The notes beneath the pieces are model-generated. The model made no database searches. It worked only from the letters and a program-made list of their open reading frames with translations, and was not told the origin of the DNA. A program made the translations under genes and the position numbers. Below are positions 43,055 through 51,648 of a stretch of 62,451 nt of DNA, piece after piece. This DNA comes from Sunxiuqinia dokdonensis (GTDB lineage Bacteria; Bacteroidota; Bacteroidia; Bacteroidales; Prolixibacteraceae), in assembly GCF_001270965.1 (NCBI RefSeq), contig NZ_LGIA01000190.1, positions 1 through 62,451 on the forward strand, given 5' to 3'. The stretch's first letter is position 1, and the number at the start of each line of letters is the position of its first letter.

Positions 43055-44518
43055 TTATTCAACAGGGATTTCTTTATTCACGTTTTTACTACCAATAACA
43101 GCATAAAAGAAGAGGTATCCAAAACAAGCGACAACCAACCAGTAACTCATTTCATAGTTAAGCACATCGGCCAGCCATCCCTGAATGGCAGGAAGGATTC
43201 CACCACCACACACAAGTACCATAAAGATTCCGGAAGCCGCAGCCAAGTATTTACCAAGCCCTTCAACAGCCAGGTTGAAAATAGCTCCCCACATAATGGA
43301 GGTGCAAAGTCCGACCAATGCAAGGAACATGAATTTAATCGGCACCGGAACAAGGCCAAAGCTTAAGCCGGCGGTTCCGGATTGGAAAGCAGGCATAGAT
43401 ACCAGCGTAGTCTCTGGCCAAAAAATGGCCAATGCCACCAAAAACATGCCGGCAAAAGAGGTAAAACCAAGCATTTTTCTGCTGGAAACAGTACTTCCGA
43501 TCGCAGCGCCTGTTAACCGGCCAACCAACATGAGCAGCCAGTAAAAACCAACAACCCCTCCTGCAATTCCGGCTGCAATACCAAGCCCGGGAGTATCTCT
43601 GCCTTCTGTAATTCGTTTCGAACTGTCATAAGCCATTTCGCTGACCACTTTCATGCGATAGCCATCAACACTGGCGTTTTGCAGGTCAAGCGCGGTAAGT
43701 TCTTCCAGGTAGGAAGCGTCGGCTTGTTGCTTTTCAAATTCAGCAATAATGGTCTCAGCCTGGCTTGCCGTTGGCGTGGTCATGTATAAGTTTGCAATCC
43801 CCGGTGTTCCAACTTCAACACCAACATACACGAAGATACCAATGGCTCCAAAAACAAAATGACGGAACTTCAGTGCTCCCGACATTAAGCCGCCCAGTGG
43901 TTCTTGCGGTTGGTCAGCGTGTGGTTCAGGAATTCGAGCCATCCGAAGAATGAAGAACACAAGGGCAAAAACGCCCATGGCAATGTACATGATCGGAAAG
44001 ATGTCGGTAATGCTGGCTTTGGTGGCTTCACCAATCAGGATGCCGACAAATACCGGCGTGAATGTGGCCATCACTGAGTTGAATGAACCACCTACCTGAA
44101 TCAACTGGTTCCCTTTGTTACCTTCGCCACCGAGTGTGTTCAGCATGGGGTTTACCACAATATTCAACAAACACATGGAAAAACCTGCGATAAAGGCTCC
44201 CAACAAATACACCGCAAAACTTTCAGCATGTCCTGACAGGTATTGAATTCCAACACCCACAAAACCAACGGCGACCGCAATAAGCGCTGTCTTTTTGTAT
44301 CCCACTTTTTGAAGCAAAATACCTCCCGGAATACCCATCACCGCATAGGCAATAAAGTTTGCCAGGTTTCCCAGCATGCCTAAGCTGTTGGAAACATTGA
44401 ATTGATTTTTTAATACAATACCCATTGGTGCGGCCAGGTTGGTCACAAACGAAATCATCCCGAAAAGCAGGATCATCATCAAAATGGGCAATAAAAGATT
44501 CTGTTTACTTTGTTGCAT
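43055..44518 (-). CDS. sugar:proton MFS transporter
   Basis: This 487-residue membrane carrier has about 12 helices in the FHS/FucP-like pattern (LANFIAYAVMGIPGGILLQK, GAFIAGFSMCLLNIVVNP). An extra polar segment of roughly 65 residues lies between the two halves (about 240-305, ETIIAEFEKQQADASYLEEL). That insertion is unusual for bacterial sugar MFS proteins I know. The ROK kinase downstream suggests glucose or a related hexose as substrate. Confidence 0.88.
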   Translation of the reverse strand: MQQSKQNLLLPILMMILLFGMISFVTNLAAPMGIVLKNQFNVSNSLGMLGNLANFIAYAVMGIPGGILLQKVGYKKTALIAVAVGFVGVGIQYLSGHAESFAVYLLGAFIAGFSMCLLNIVVNPMLNTLGGEGNKGNQLIQVGGSFNSVMATFTPVFVGILIGEATKASITDIFPIMYIAMGVFALVFFILRMARIPEPHADQPQEPLGGLMSGALKFRHFVFGAIGIFVYVGVEVGTPGIANLYMTTPTASQAETIIAEFEKQQADASYLEELTALDLQNASVDGYRMKVVSEMAYDSSKRITEGRDTPGLGIAAGIAGGVVGFYWLLMLVGRLTGAAIGSTVSSRKMLGFTSFAGMFLVALAIFWPETTLVSMPAFQSGTAGLSFGLVPVPIKFMFLALVGLCTSIMWGAIFNLAVEGLGKYLAAASGIFMVLVCGGGILPAIQGWLADVLNYEMSYWLVVACFGYLFFYAVIGSKNVNKEIPVE

Positions 44519-44716
44519 AATAAATTTATTAAGAATGGTTGGTTTAGATTTATTTATTACATGATCTTATTTATTTCGACTTCAAATCATCGCTTATTTT
44601 CAGGTATCGCATCGCAGAAAAGCGCCAATTCAAAATCCGAAGTAGCAAATTTAAAAATTAAAATGGTTTTTCAGGATTTCCCATGTCAGATTCCAATAAT
44701 TTAGACTGAATCATGT

Positions 44717-45673
44717 TTAGTCCGGCTGCTTCCCATCATTGGATCCTGATAAGTTTTCGACCCGAAGGTGACTCTGAAGATCTTCATCTACGCCTGCGGG
44801 GTTGGTGCTGTCCTGGTAGGGCGAAGTAATCCGGCGTCCGCCATATTCAAAGCGCTCGGTCATGATATTCAGAATCTCATTGGCCGTCGATTCAACAGGT
44901 TTATTGGAGACGTGAACCACCGTAAATCCGCCTTTTCTGAAAATAAAAGAAGCATTTCGGATTTCGCGTTTCACTTTTTGCTCATCGGTATAGTTGGAGC
45001 TGTCGTGTCGGGGCAGGCTTTTGAGCCGTTTTATGCGGTGGGCAATCAAATGCTGGATGCCGATATGCAAACCAAATACGCGTTGCGGATCAATTTCGAA
45101 CAGCTCCTGCGGCGGTTTTATGCCGTCGACCAGCGGAACGTTGGCCACTTTCCAGCCATACATGGCCAGGTAAACACTGAGCGGCGTTTTGCCCGAGCGC
45201 GACACTCCGCACAAAACAATCTCGGCTTTGTGTAAACGCTCGGGGCTCATGCCATCGTCATGATTCAGGGTAAACTCAATGGCTTCAATCCGGTCGAAAT
45301 ATCGTTGGTTGATTTCGCGAAAAAGGCCCGGCGATTTCAGCGAGGCAATGCCCAGCTCCTGGTCCAGGTAATCAGCCAGCTTGCCCATAAAGTCAATCTG
45401 TTTTACCTTGTGTTTTTTCGCCAGGCCGATCAGGGCTTTCCGCAAGTCGGAATTAACCATGGTGTGGGTAATCAGTCCATCTTCCTTTTTGGCCCGAAGA
45501 ACCACCTCTTCCAGCTTTTTCTCGTCCGACACATCTGGGACAATGGTCACCGGCACGTTGTTATTTGGGTACTGAATAAGCACGGACTGAACCATGTTGT
45601 TTCCCGCCAGCCCTTTTCCTCCGGATACGACGTAAATGGGTTTCCCTTTTTCTTTTTTTCCTGAATTTGGCAT
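44717..45673 (-). CDS. PpsR-like kinase/pyrophosphorylase (DUF299)
   Basis: This 318-residue protein matches the family that switches pyruvate phosphate dikinase or PEP synthase on and off. The P-loop is GVSRSGKTPLSVYLAMYG, preceded by KAEIVLC, and the downstream LVDGIKPPQELFEID is shared by the family. Phosphate-dependent regulation of the dikinase is inferred. The middle of the gene, near 45008, contains AGCCTGCCCCGACA, a string also found after galE. Confidence 0.88.
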   Translation of the reverse strand: MPNSGKKEKGKPIYVVSGGKGLAGNNMVQSVLIQYPNNNVPVTIVPDVSDEKKLEEVVLRAKKEDGLITHTMVNSDLRKALIGLAKKHKVKQIDFMGKLADYLDQELGIASLKSPGLFREINQRYFDRIEAIEFTLNHDDGMSPERLHKAEIVLCGVSRSGKTPLSVYLAMYGWKVANVPLVDGIKPPQELFEIDPQRVFGLHIGIQHLIAHRIKRLKSLPRHDSSNYTDEQKVKREIRNASFIFRKGGFTVVHVSNKPVESTANEILNIMTERFEYGGRRITSPYQDSTNPAGVDEDLQSHLRVENLSGSNDGKQPD

Positions 45674-45731
45674 CGCTGTCGTGTTTGTTTGCTGTTAAAA
45701 ATAGAACAAAGCTTCGCGCAAAAATGATTCG

Positions 45732-47558
45732 TCACTGCTGCAACCACAGCCACTGAAGCTGCACTGGCGTGTTTCGACCGGCCTCGAGCTGCATGGAGAT
45801 TTCGTACTCGCCGGCCTCCGAAAAGTGGATTGTGCCCAGCCGGTGTGAGACAAAATTTGGTATGTGCCAGTTGCTGTTGGGCTCGCCAACAGTTAAGCCG
45901 GTTGGAGCAATCGGCTGTCGAACGGTTTTGTTGGCCGCAGTGACCTGAATTTGGCCGGCCGATTTTTCTCCCTGAAAGCTGTAGGAAGCGTCGACTTTGT
46001 AAACGCCCGGCTCATCGATAAACAGTTTCCAACTGGCCTGGTACGACTTGGGGACCACCACATGGGCCGGAACCGTTCCGTGCTGTTGGGCTGCGATCAG
46101 TTCACGATCTCCGCTTTCTGAAATCAAATTGTCAGGATTCAGTGCGTAACCGCCATCAGCCGTTTTAGCAACCAAGCCCTCGCTGATTGCCGGTTTTGCT
46201 GCATACTCCAGCACCACCACCGAAATCAGTGGGTCAGGCTGCTCTGCCGGCAAGCCGATTTCAGTAAACACATCCTGATGCTTTACCGTCAGCGGACTTT
46301 GCAGCTTATCGCTCAACACATAAGCCCGGGCGGGCGGAGCGCTAATTCCCGTTACCGGAAGCTTCCGGTTAAACGGCCAGTTGTAAACATGCAGGTAAAT
46401 TTTGTAGCCCTCGCCGGTTTGTTTGCAGGTCATTTTACCCCAGTCGTGCTGGTTTTCGGGCAGGTCGAATGCTTCGGCATTGTAGATCGCTTCGCCGTTG
46501 ACTTTGAGCCACTGCCCCATTTCAAGCATGCGCTGCGAGATTTCGTAAGGCACCTGCCCATCGGCCCGCGGACCAATATTCAGCATGTAATTTCCATTCA
46601 AACTCACATTACCGATGAGCGCTCGCAGTAAACCGGAAGTTGATTTCCATTCGGTATCGAGCTGATGAAAACCCCAGGAGTGGGCCACGGTTCCGGGCGA
46701 TTGCCAGGGGTAGTCGAGTTTGGTGGTGCCCAGCTGGTTATCGCCCAAGGTGCGGAAATCGATGTCGCTGTCTTCTTCCATCGAAAGGCCCAGGCGCGAG
46801 TTCACCAGGCAGTCGGGTTGCAGTTCCCGGATCAGGCTTTTGAGCTGCAGCAGCTGGGCTTTGCTGACAATCGATTCGGAATGATTGATCCACATGTCGA
46901 ACCAAATCATCCCGATGGGCCCGTAGTTGGTAAGCAGCTCACGCATTTGCGGCATCACTTTCTCCTGCCAGTACTGGTCGTATTGCGCTGCGGAAATGGG
47001 GTAAATCTCTTTGGAATGATCCCAGCCGTACGGATGTTCCCAATCGACCCAGTGCGAGTAGTAGAGGCCCAGCTTGAGCCCGTGTTTTTGGCAAGCCTCG
47101 GCCAGTTCCTTTACAATATCGCGCCGCGGCTGGGTGTGGTCCGCTACATCGTAGTCCGACACCTGGCTGTCCCACAGCGCAAATCCGTCGTGGTGCTTGG
47201 CCGTGAGGGTGACGTATTTCATGCCCGATTGTTTGGCCAGCAGCACCCATTCTTCAGGGTCAATCGCGTCCCAGTCGAATCGGTCGAGCAGGCTCAGGTA
47301 TTCGGTTTTGTCGATGCTGTTGCGGTAGAAAATCCACTCGCCGTAGTTGTTGTCGTGCCGCAGTTTTTCGCCTTTCCAAACCCCTTCGGCACCACTGTAA
47401 ATTCCCCAATGGATAAACATGCCAAAGCGGGCATCGACAAACCACCGGGCACGTGGGTTGGTTTGCGACTGGCCAAAAAGCTGGGTGGCCATCAATAGGG
47501 AAAACAACAGCGAAAGCAGGCTTCGCCGGATAGCGTGTGATGGTTTGGATGGGTTCAT
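45732..47558 (-). CDS. alpha-L-fucosidase, GH29
   Basis: This 608-residue secreted enzyme cleaves alpha-L-fucose from glycans. A signal peptide is present (SLLSLLFSLLMATQLFGQ). The GH29 core shows FGMFIHWGIYSGAEGVWKG, TAKHHDGFALWDS and GMIWFDMWIN, where the Asp is the expected nucleophile. The C-terminal ~270 residues are beta-rich accessory domains. The sugar-carrier genes are close but on a separate unit. Confidence 0.93.
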   Translation of the reverse strand: MNPSKPSHAIRRSLLSLLFSLLMATQLFGQSQTNPRARWFVDARFGMFIHWGIYSGAEGVWKGEKLRHDNNYGEWIFYRNSIDKTEYLSLLDRFDWDAIDPEEWVLLAKQSGMKYVTLTAKHHDGFALWDSQVSDYDVADHTQPRRDIVKELAEACQKHGLKLGLYYSHWVDWEHPYGWDHSKEIYPISAAQYDQYWQEKVMPQMRELLTNYGPIGMIWFDMWINHSESIVSKAQLLQLKSLIRELQPDCLVNSRLGLSMEEDSDIDFRTLGDNQLGTTKLDYPWQSPGTVAHSWGFHQLDTEWKSTSGLLRALIGNVSLNGNYMLNIGPRADGQVPYEISQRMLEMGQWLKVNGEAIYNAEAFDLPENQHDWGKMTCKQTGEGYKIYLHVYNWPFNRKLPVTGISAPPARAYVLSDKLQSPLTVKHQDVFTEIGLPAEQPDPLISVVVLEYAAKPAISEGLVAKTADGGYALNPDNLISESGDRELIAAQQHGTVPAHVVVPKSYQASWKLFIDEPGVYKVDASYSFQGEKSAGQIQVTAANKTVRQPIAPTGLTVGEPNSNWHIPNFVSHRLGTIHFSEAGEYEISMQLEAGRNTPVQLQWLWLQQ

Positions 47559-47712
47559 TTTTTCGATTTAATTGTTGGGACAATCCGTACCACCAACAAA
47601 TGTATAAAATGTTACCGACTCCCCATCTTAGCGACGAACGACTTGCTTATTATTCGAAAATGCCGGGCGGTTTGGAAGGCCATTTGCCGTAGTTATTTTC
47701 AACCAGGCTTTC
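47559..47712. other. short intergenic region
   Basis: No gene or clear regulatory site seen between the fucosidase start and the hypothetical gene end. Confidence 0.4.
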
Positions 47713-48390
47713 CTATTCTTCTTCCGATTGATCCTCAAACGAATGAACCTCACATGCGTATTCCAGGTTGGTAAACTCGTCTTTGGTGAGCCATTTTTCG
47801 GAAGTCGTCAACGCATAGTCGTGGTCGCCAAGCGATTGCAAGTCCCACACAATTCCTTCAGCCTCAGGAAAAGGCTCCTTCCCTTCCAGTTGGTCACCCA
47901 GCAAGCGTTTAATCAAATTGTTTTCAGAAAGGCCATGGCTTACAGCTTTCAAGGCGGTTTCCTTATTGATTTCAGCCCCATTGTTCGGTTCTCCTTTCAT
48001 TTCGAACTGGACGATGTTGACCTTGGTGAGCGGAAATTTTCCGTTGTAGGCTTTATAAAGCAGCTGGTTGATGTTGAACAACTCCTGATGAATGTAGATG
48101 TCGGAATAGTTTTCGGCGACTTTTTCACGCAGCATTTCGTGCGAAATATTATCAATCTGTCCGTCGGCCAAAACATCCGAAAGCCTGTATTCGAGCAGGA
48201 TGGCAGCCGCCTCGTTCGGCTCAAAGTCAGAAATGGCCAGAAACAGGTATTCCTGCAGTTCGGCCGGTTTCAACTGTTCCGCATCCGGGTACTCGAATCG
48301 TTCCAACAGCGCTTTAAAGTCGTCGTTATTCCACGCTCCTTCCAGCTCATCGGCGTTTTTTACATCTTTTATCTTCACTAAATACTTCAT
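47713..48390 (-). CDS. hypothetical acidic cytoplasmic protein
   Basis: This 225-residue protein has no signal peptide or membrane helix and is rich in Glu/Asp. I do not recognise a family. Visible segments include LEGAWNNDDFKALLERFEYP, LFLAISDFEPNEAAAILLEY and YALTTSEKWLTKDE. The start is the ATG at 48390 (MKYLVKIKDVK). A 22-bp tandem array lies upstream. Confidence 0.72.
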   Translation of the reverse strand: MKYLVKIKDVKNADELEGAWNNDDFKALLERFEYPDAEQLKPAELQEYLFLAISDFEPNEAAAILLEYRLSDVLADGQIDNISHEMLREKVAENYSDIYIHQELFNINQLLYKAYNGKFPLTKVNIVQFEMKGEPNNGAEINKETALKAVSHGLSENNLIKRLLGDQLEGKEPFPEAEGIVWDLQSLGDHDYALTTSEKWLTKDEFTNLEYACEVHSFEDQSEEE

Positions 48391-48570
48391 GCAACTTGTC
48401 TTTGGTTTCTATTATACCAACCATTGGGCAAGCGCATTGTTTTCGTTGATTTGGAAGCTGGCGAATAAGCGCATCGAATCATGAATTGTTAAGCGAAAAC
48501 GTTCGGAATTGAACGTGCTGTTGCCTGTACCGTATCACCCGATCATCATCAAAATCAGGAATCAAACTTC
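48391..48570. other. region upstream of the hypothetical gene
   Basis: No gene is supported. Inverted repeats such as GTTCGGAATTGAAC occur near 48501. Confidence 0.4.
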
Positions 48571-48706
48571 CATCACGATGTCGCCAAATTTTCATCGGGG
48601 AGAAAATAAAATTGCATCGGGAAGAAAAATTATTTCCATCGGGGAGAAAATTTATTTGCATCAGGAAGGAAATATATTTTTATCGGGATAGAAATAAATC
48701 GGAATC
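48571..48706. repeat. 22-bp tandem array
   Basis: CATCGGG-like cores start at 48571 (CATCACG), 48593, 48615, 48637, 48659 (CATCAGG) and 48681 (TATCGGG), exactly 22 bp apart. Most units follow the form TTTNCATCGGGNAGAAAAT. Several fold as small hairpins, e.g. ATTTTC with GAAAAT around ATCGGGGA. It lies between a minus-strand gene and the HU gene on the plus strand. The unit is not related to the two 41-bp arrays. Confidence 0.85.
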
Positions 48707-48811
48707 GATATTTGTCAATCATTAAGTTATCAACAGGTATTGACTTATTCGAACCAATGTCATAAATTGTCTCTTGTTATCATATTACCAAATTTCATTT
48801 AATTTTTAAAT

Positions 48812-49186
48812 ATGTTGAAATACAAATTAGTTGAGCGCGGCAAGCCAGGCGACCCAGACGCTCCGAAAAAACTTTATGCATCGCCAGTGAAAACTGGCAC
48901 AAAAACAATTAGTTCATTAAGTGGCGATATCGCCGATATTTCTTCGCTAAGCCGGGGCGATATTAATAGTGTTATCACCAACCTGGTTGAGCGGATCCCG
49001 AAAGATTTGCTCGAGGGCAATTCCGTCAGTTTGGGCGAACTCGGCACCTTGCGCATAAGCTTTAGCAGTGAAGGTGTAGCAGATGAAGCAGACTTTCATA
49101 CTTCAAAAATTAAGGGGCTCAAAGTCATTTTCACGCCCGGCAAACTGATCAAGGAAGAATTAAAACGAGCAAAATTCAACAAGTAA
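48812..49186 (+). CDS. HU family DNA-binding protein
   Basis: This 124-residue protein shows the HU fold in LYASPVKTGTKTISSLSGDI, NSVITNLVERIPKDLLEGNS and GELGTLRISFSSEGVADEAD. It belongs to the longer HU-like group of Bacteroidota (about 120-150 residues) with a basic C-terminal helix (LIKEELKRAKFNK). It binds DNA non-specifically. The 22-bp array lies just upstream of its leader. Confidence 0.88.
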   Translation: MLKYKLVERGKPGDPDAPKKLYASPVKTGTKTISSLSGDIADISSLSRGDINSVITNLVERIPKDLLEGNSVSLGELGTLRISFSSEGVADEADFHTSKIKGLKVIFTPGKLIKEELKRAKFNK

Positions 49187-49215
49187 ACAGGAAACAGGTA
49201 CGATTTGACGAAAGG

Positions 49216-49242
49216 TGCAGGCTTACGGCCTGCATTTTTTTT
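49216..49242 (+). terminator. terminator of the HU gene
   Basis: TGCAGGC and GCCTGCA pair around TTACG and are followed by eight T. Confidence 0.9.
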
Positions 49243-49275
49243 GGCCGTTCCGGTGCGAATCAGTAATTGTCGTGC

Positions 49276-49614
49276 TTACAGGTTAATCACCTTTTCGGCT
49301 GCCTTTTGAAGCAGCAGGATGTCGGTCATGGTGCCGGCAATGCCCACTTCCATTTGGTTTATCAGACCAAAATGATTGAGGCAGGTTTTACAGGCCATCA
49401 GTTTCACTCCTTTTTGCTCCAGGGTTTGCAAGGTTCCAACAACTGGCGATCCCGAACAAATTAATTTCACCCCGCCGTTGTAAAAAGCCATCACCTGCGG
49501 AAGTTCCCGTTCTTCGCTCAGCAGCTTGAGGTAATTTTGAACGAGTAAGAGCCCGAGCTCACCGTCTCCTGTTCCCATGCCGTTGTGGGTGATTTGGATG
49601 AGGGTTTGTTTCAT
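49276..49614 (-). CDS. DsrE/YedF-like protein
   Basis: This 112-residue protein resembles the DsrE-like half of YedF proteins (ITHNGMGTGDGELGLLLVQN, MAFYNGGVKLICSGSPVVG, KLMACKTCLNHFGL). The Cys pair in ACKTC could take part in sulfur transfer. The TusA-like N-terminal part of full YedF is missing. The ATG at 49614 (MKQTLIQITHNG) is the start. Confidence 0.8.
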   Translation of the reverse strand: MKQTLIQITHNGMGTGDGELGLLLVQNYLKLLSEERELPQVMAFYNGGVKLICSGSPVVGTLQTLEQKGVKLMACKTCLNHFGLINQMEVGIAGTMTDILLLQKAAEKVINL

Positions 49615-49755
49615 TTTTGATTTGGATGTTTGGTTTGGATGCAAAGATACTCCATTGCACGAACGAACCATTGCTTAAGCCACTGTTTACTTCTGTTGCT
49701 TGTGGTTTGTTATTTTGGGGGAGAAAGATTCAAGCCGGCTAGCCACGCAAGCGTT

Positions 49756-50640
49756 TTACATGATCTTCTTTCGTTCGGGTTTCAGGTCTTTGACCCACTG
49801 GTTGACGATGTATTCGTTTTTGCGAATCCATTCGCGTACGCCATCTTCGGGATCGGCTTCGCTGTTCATCAGGTAGATGAGGCTGTTGATTTGCTTTTCT
49901 GAAAACTGCATGCGCTCGAAAAGCCGGGCCACTTTCGGCAGTCGTGTAGCCAGGCTTTTGTTGCCCACCGCGTAAATGTTTTCCTGTGCGCCAAATACCT
50001 GCTGCGGATCATCCAAAAACCGGAGTTCGTAGCGGGCAAACAGCCAGTGCGGTTCCCAGCCGGTGATGACAACTTCTTCGCGTCGTTTAAACGATTCGGC
50101 AAAAGCTTGGGTCATGTCCTGTTCCGACAGGCTCAGGAGTTGTATTCCGCTGAGGTCGTATTGATCGATCGCGTGACGCGTTTGATACATCACGCCGGCC
50201 TCGGTTTCAATCCCAATAATCTCAACATCTTTTCCTTTTAAATCTTCAATCGATTGATACTGGCTGTAGGCCGGCACCACCAGCCCGGTGCGGGCATGCG
50301 GGTAAATAATGCCCACCTGCTCAATCGCGCTGGCATGGGCCTCCAGGTAATGGCCATGCGTTTCCGGCAGCCAGGCATCGGCAAATACATCCGCTTTTCC
50401 GCTGGCCACTTCGGCATAGGCGCTTGCCACATCGGTCAGTTTCATTTCAACCTCAAATGCCATTTGCTCTTCAAGCACAATCTTTGCCAGGTTGGTAATG
50501 GCAATGGCCTCCGACCAATCGGTGTAAACCAGCTTGACCTGGCGTGGTTCATCCGCTTGTTCATTGGTGCTTGTTGTGCAGGCCCCGGTTAGTAAAAGGG
50601 CAGTCAAACTTACGAGGATCGTTTTTATCTGTGTGTTCAT
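49756..50640 (-). CDS. glycine betaine-type substrate-binding lipoprotein
   Basis: This protein of about 294 residues has a lipoprotein signal (VSLTALLLTGAC) and the OpuAC domain (YTDWSEAIAITNLAKIVLEE, GWEPHWLFARYELRFLDDP). Such proteins bind betaine, proline betaine or choline. I start at ATG 50640 rather than the GTG at 50664 that overlaps the usp stop. No ABC ATPase or permease gene is adjacent, so it is orphan here; the BCCT carrier two genes on is its neighbour. Confidence 0.85.
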   Translation of the reverse strand: MNTQIKTILVSLTALLLTGACTTSTNEQADEPRQVKLVYTDWSEAIAITNLAKIVLEEQMAFEVEMKLTDVASAYAEVASGKADVFADAWLPETHGHYLEAHASAIEQVGIIYPHARTGLVVPAYSQYQSIEDLKGKDVEIIGIETEAGVMYQTRHAIDQYDLSGIQLLSLSEQDMTQAFAESFKRREEVVITGWEPHWLFARYELRFLDDPQQVFGAQENIYAVGNKSLATRLPKVARLFERMQFSEKQINSLIYLMNSEADPEDGVREWIRKNEYIVNQWVKDLKPERKKIM

Positions 50641-50663
50641 AATTTCTGATTTTAAGCCATTCA

Positions 50664-51584
50664 CTAATCAAAAAGCGCTTCGAGGAATCCCAGCGTTTGT
50701 TTGCGGTCTTTCACAATCATCACCGGGATGTTCTTCTCAACCTCCGCCAAATCTTCGGCTGTGCGGTCCAGAATAACGTTGGCCAGTTCCGATTTCACTT
50801 TCGAGCCAATCATGATCAGGTCGGCCTGGTTGACCAGTCCGTGGTGATACAGAATCTGGGCTTCATCGTAATGCTTATCGTACAGGAAAGTACAGGGGAT
50901 TTCCTGCGGATCAAGCTTCAGCTTTTTCATGAATTTGGCGTATTCCTTTTCGCCATGCTTGCTCATGCGTCTCTGTAGTCGCTGTTCGTCTTCCTCCGAA
51001 TATTGAGGAAAATGGCTGATGGGAATTTTGTAGGCATTGATGGCAAAAATCGTCGCGCCCGTTAGCTTACCAAGGCTGACTGCGGTATTCATCGCTATTT
51101 CCGATATTTTTGAGAAGTCGGTGCGAACGAGTATTTTTTCAATTTTTGGAATCACCGTTTCGCTGACGAGCAGGACAGACGACGGCGTGAGTGGCATGGT
51201 TCTTCGTGCCAGCGACCCCCTGCCCAGATAACCGACCTTTTTGCCAAACAGCGTGAGGTTAATCTTGTAATCGCGGGTGAATTGCAGCAACTGGTCCGAC
51301 TTGACGCCTTCCAGAACGACGACTTCGATGTCAATCGCTTCCTGACGCTCAAAAGATGCAGCCACCTTTTCTTCCAGTTCTTCCTGAATAATTTTGGTGA
51401 TGGGCTTTTTCATGTCAGGAAACTCACTCAATATTTCGCGGGGCAGGTCGTAACTTTGCAGCAAATGAAGGAAATAGATTTTCCGGGCTTTGATTCGATC
51501 CACCAAAAATGCTGCATAGTTTACCAGAAAGTCGTCCATTTCGGTCAGGTCCATGCAAACCAGTATGTTGTCTAATTTTTCCAT
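50664..51584 (-). CDS. universal stress protein, two Usp domains
   Basis: This 306-residue protein has tandem UspA folds (ILVCMDLTEMDDFLVNYAAF and ILVRTDFSKISEIAMNTAVS). The second domain has GLVNQADLIMIGSKV, and the first has TLFGKKVGYLGRGSLARRTM. It lies between the betaine-binding lipoprotein and the BCCT carrier in one minus-strand group, so it is likely involved in osmotic stress. The ligand is not certain. Confidence 0.88.
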   Translation of the reverse strand: MEKLDNILVCMDLTEMDDFLVNYAAFLVDRIKARKIYFLHLLQSYDLPREILSEFPDMKKPITKIIQEELEEKVAASFERQEAIDIEVVVLEGVKSDQLLQFTRDYKINLTLFGKKVGYLGRGSLARRTMPLTPSSVLLVSETVIPKIEKILVRTDFSKISEIAMNTAVSLGKLTGATIFAINAYKIPISHFPQYSEEDEQRLQRRMSKHGEKEYAKFMKKLKLDPQEIPCTFLYDKHYDEAQILYHHGLVNQADLIMIGSKVKSELANVILDRTAEDLAEVEKNIPVMIVKDRKQTLGFLEALFD

Positions 51585-51648
51585 AATGCAATGATTTTGT
51601 CGTTTTCAATTTCAAAAAAATCATCCGAACGATAGCCGGGCTGGTGGT

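Noticed and set aside
48571-48706. CRISPR array
   Set aside because: The repeat units are directly adjacent with no spacers, and no cas genes are present. The same holds for 21741-21928 and 32340-32570.
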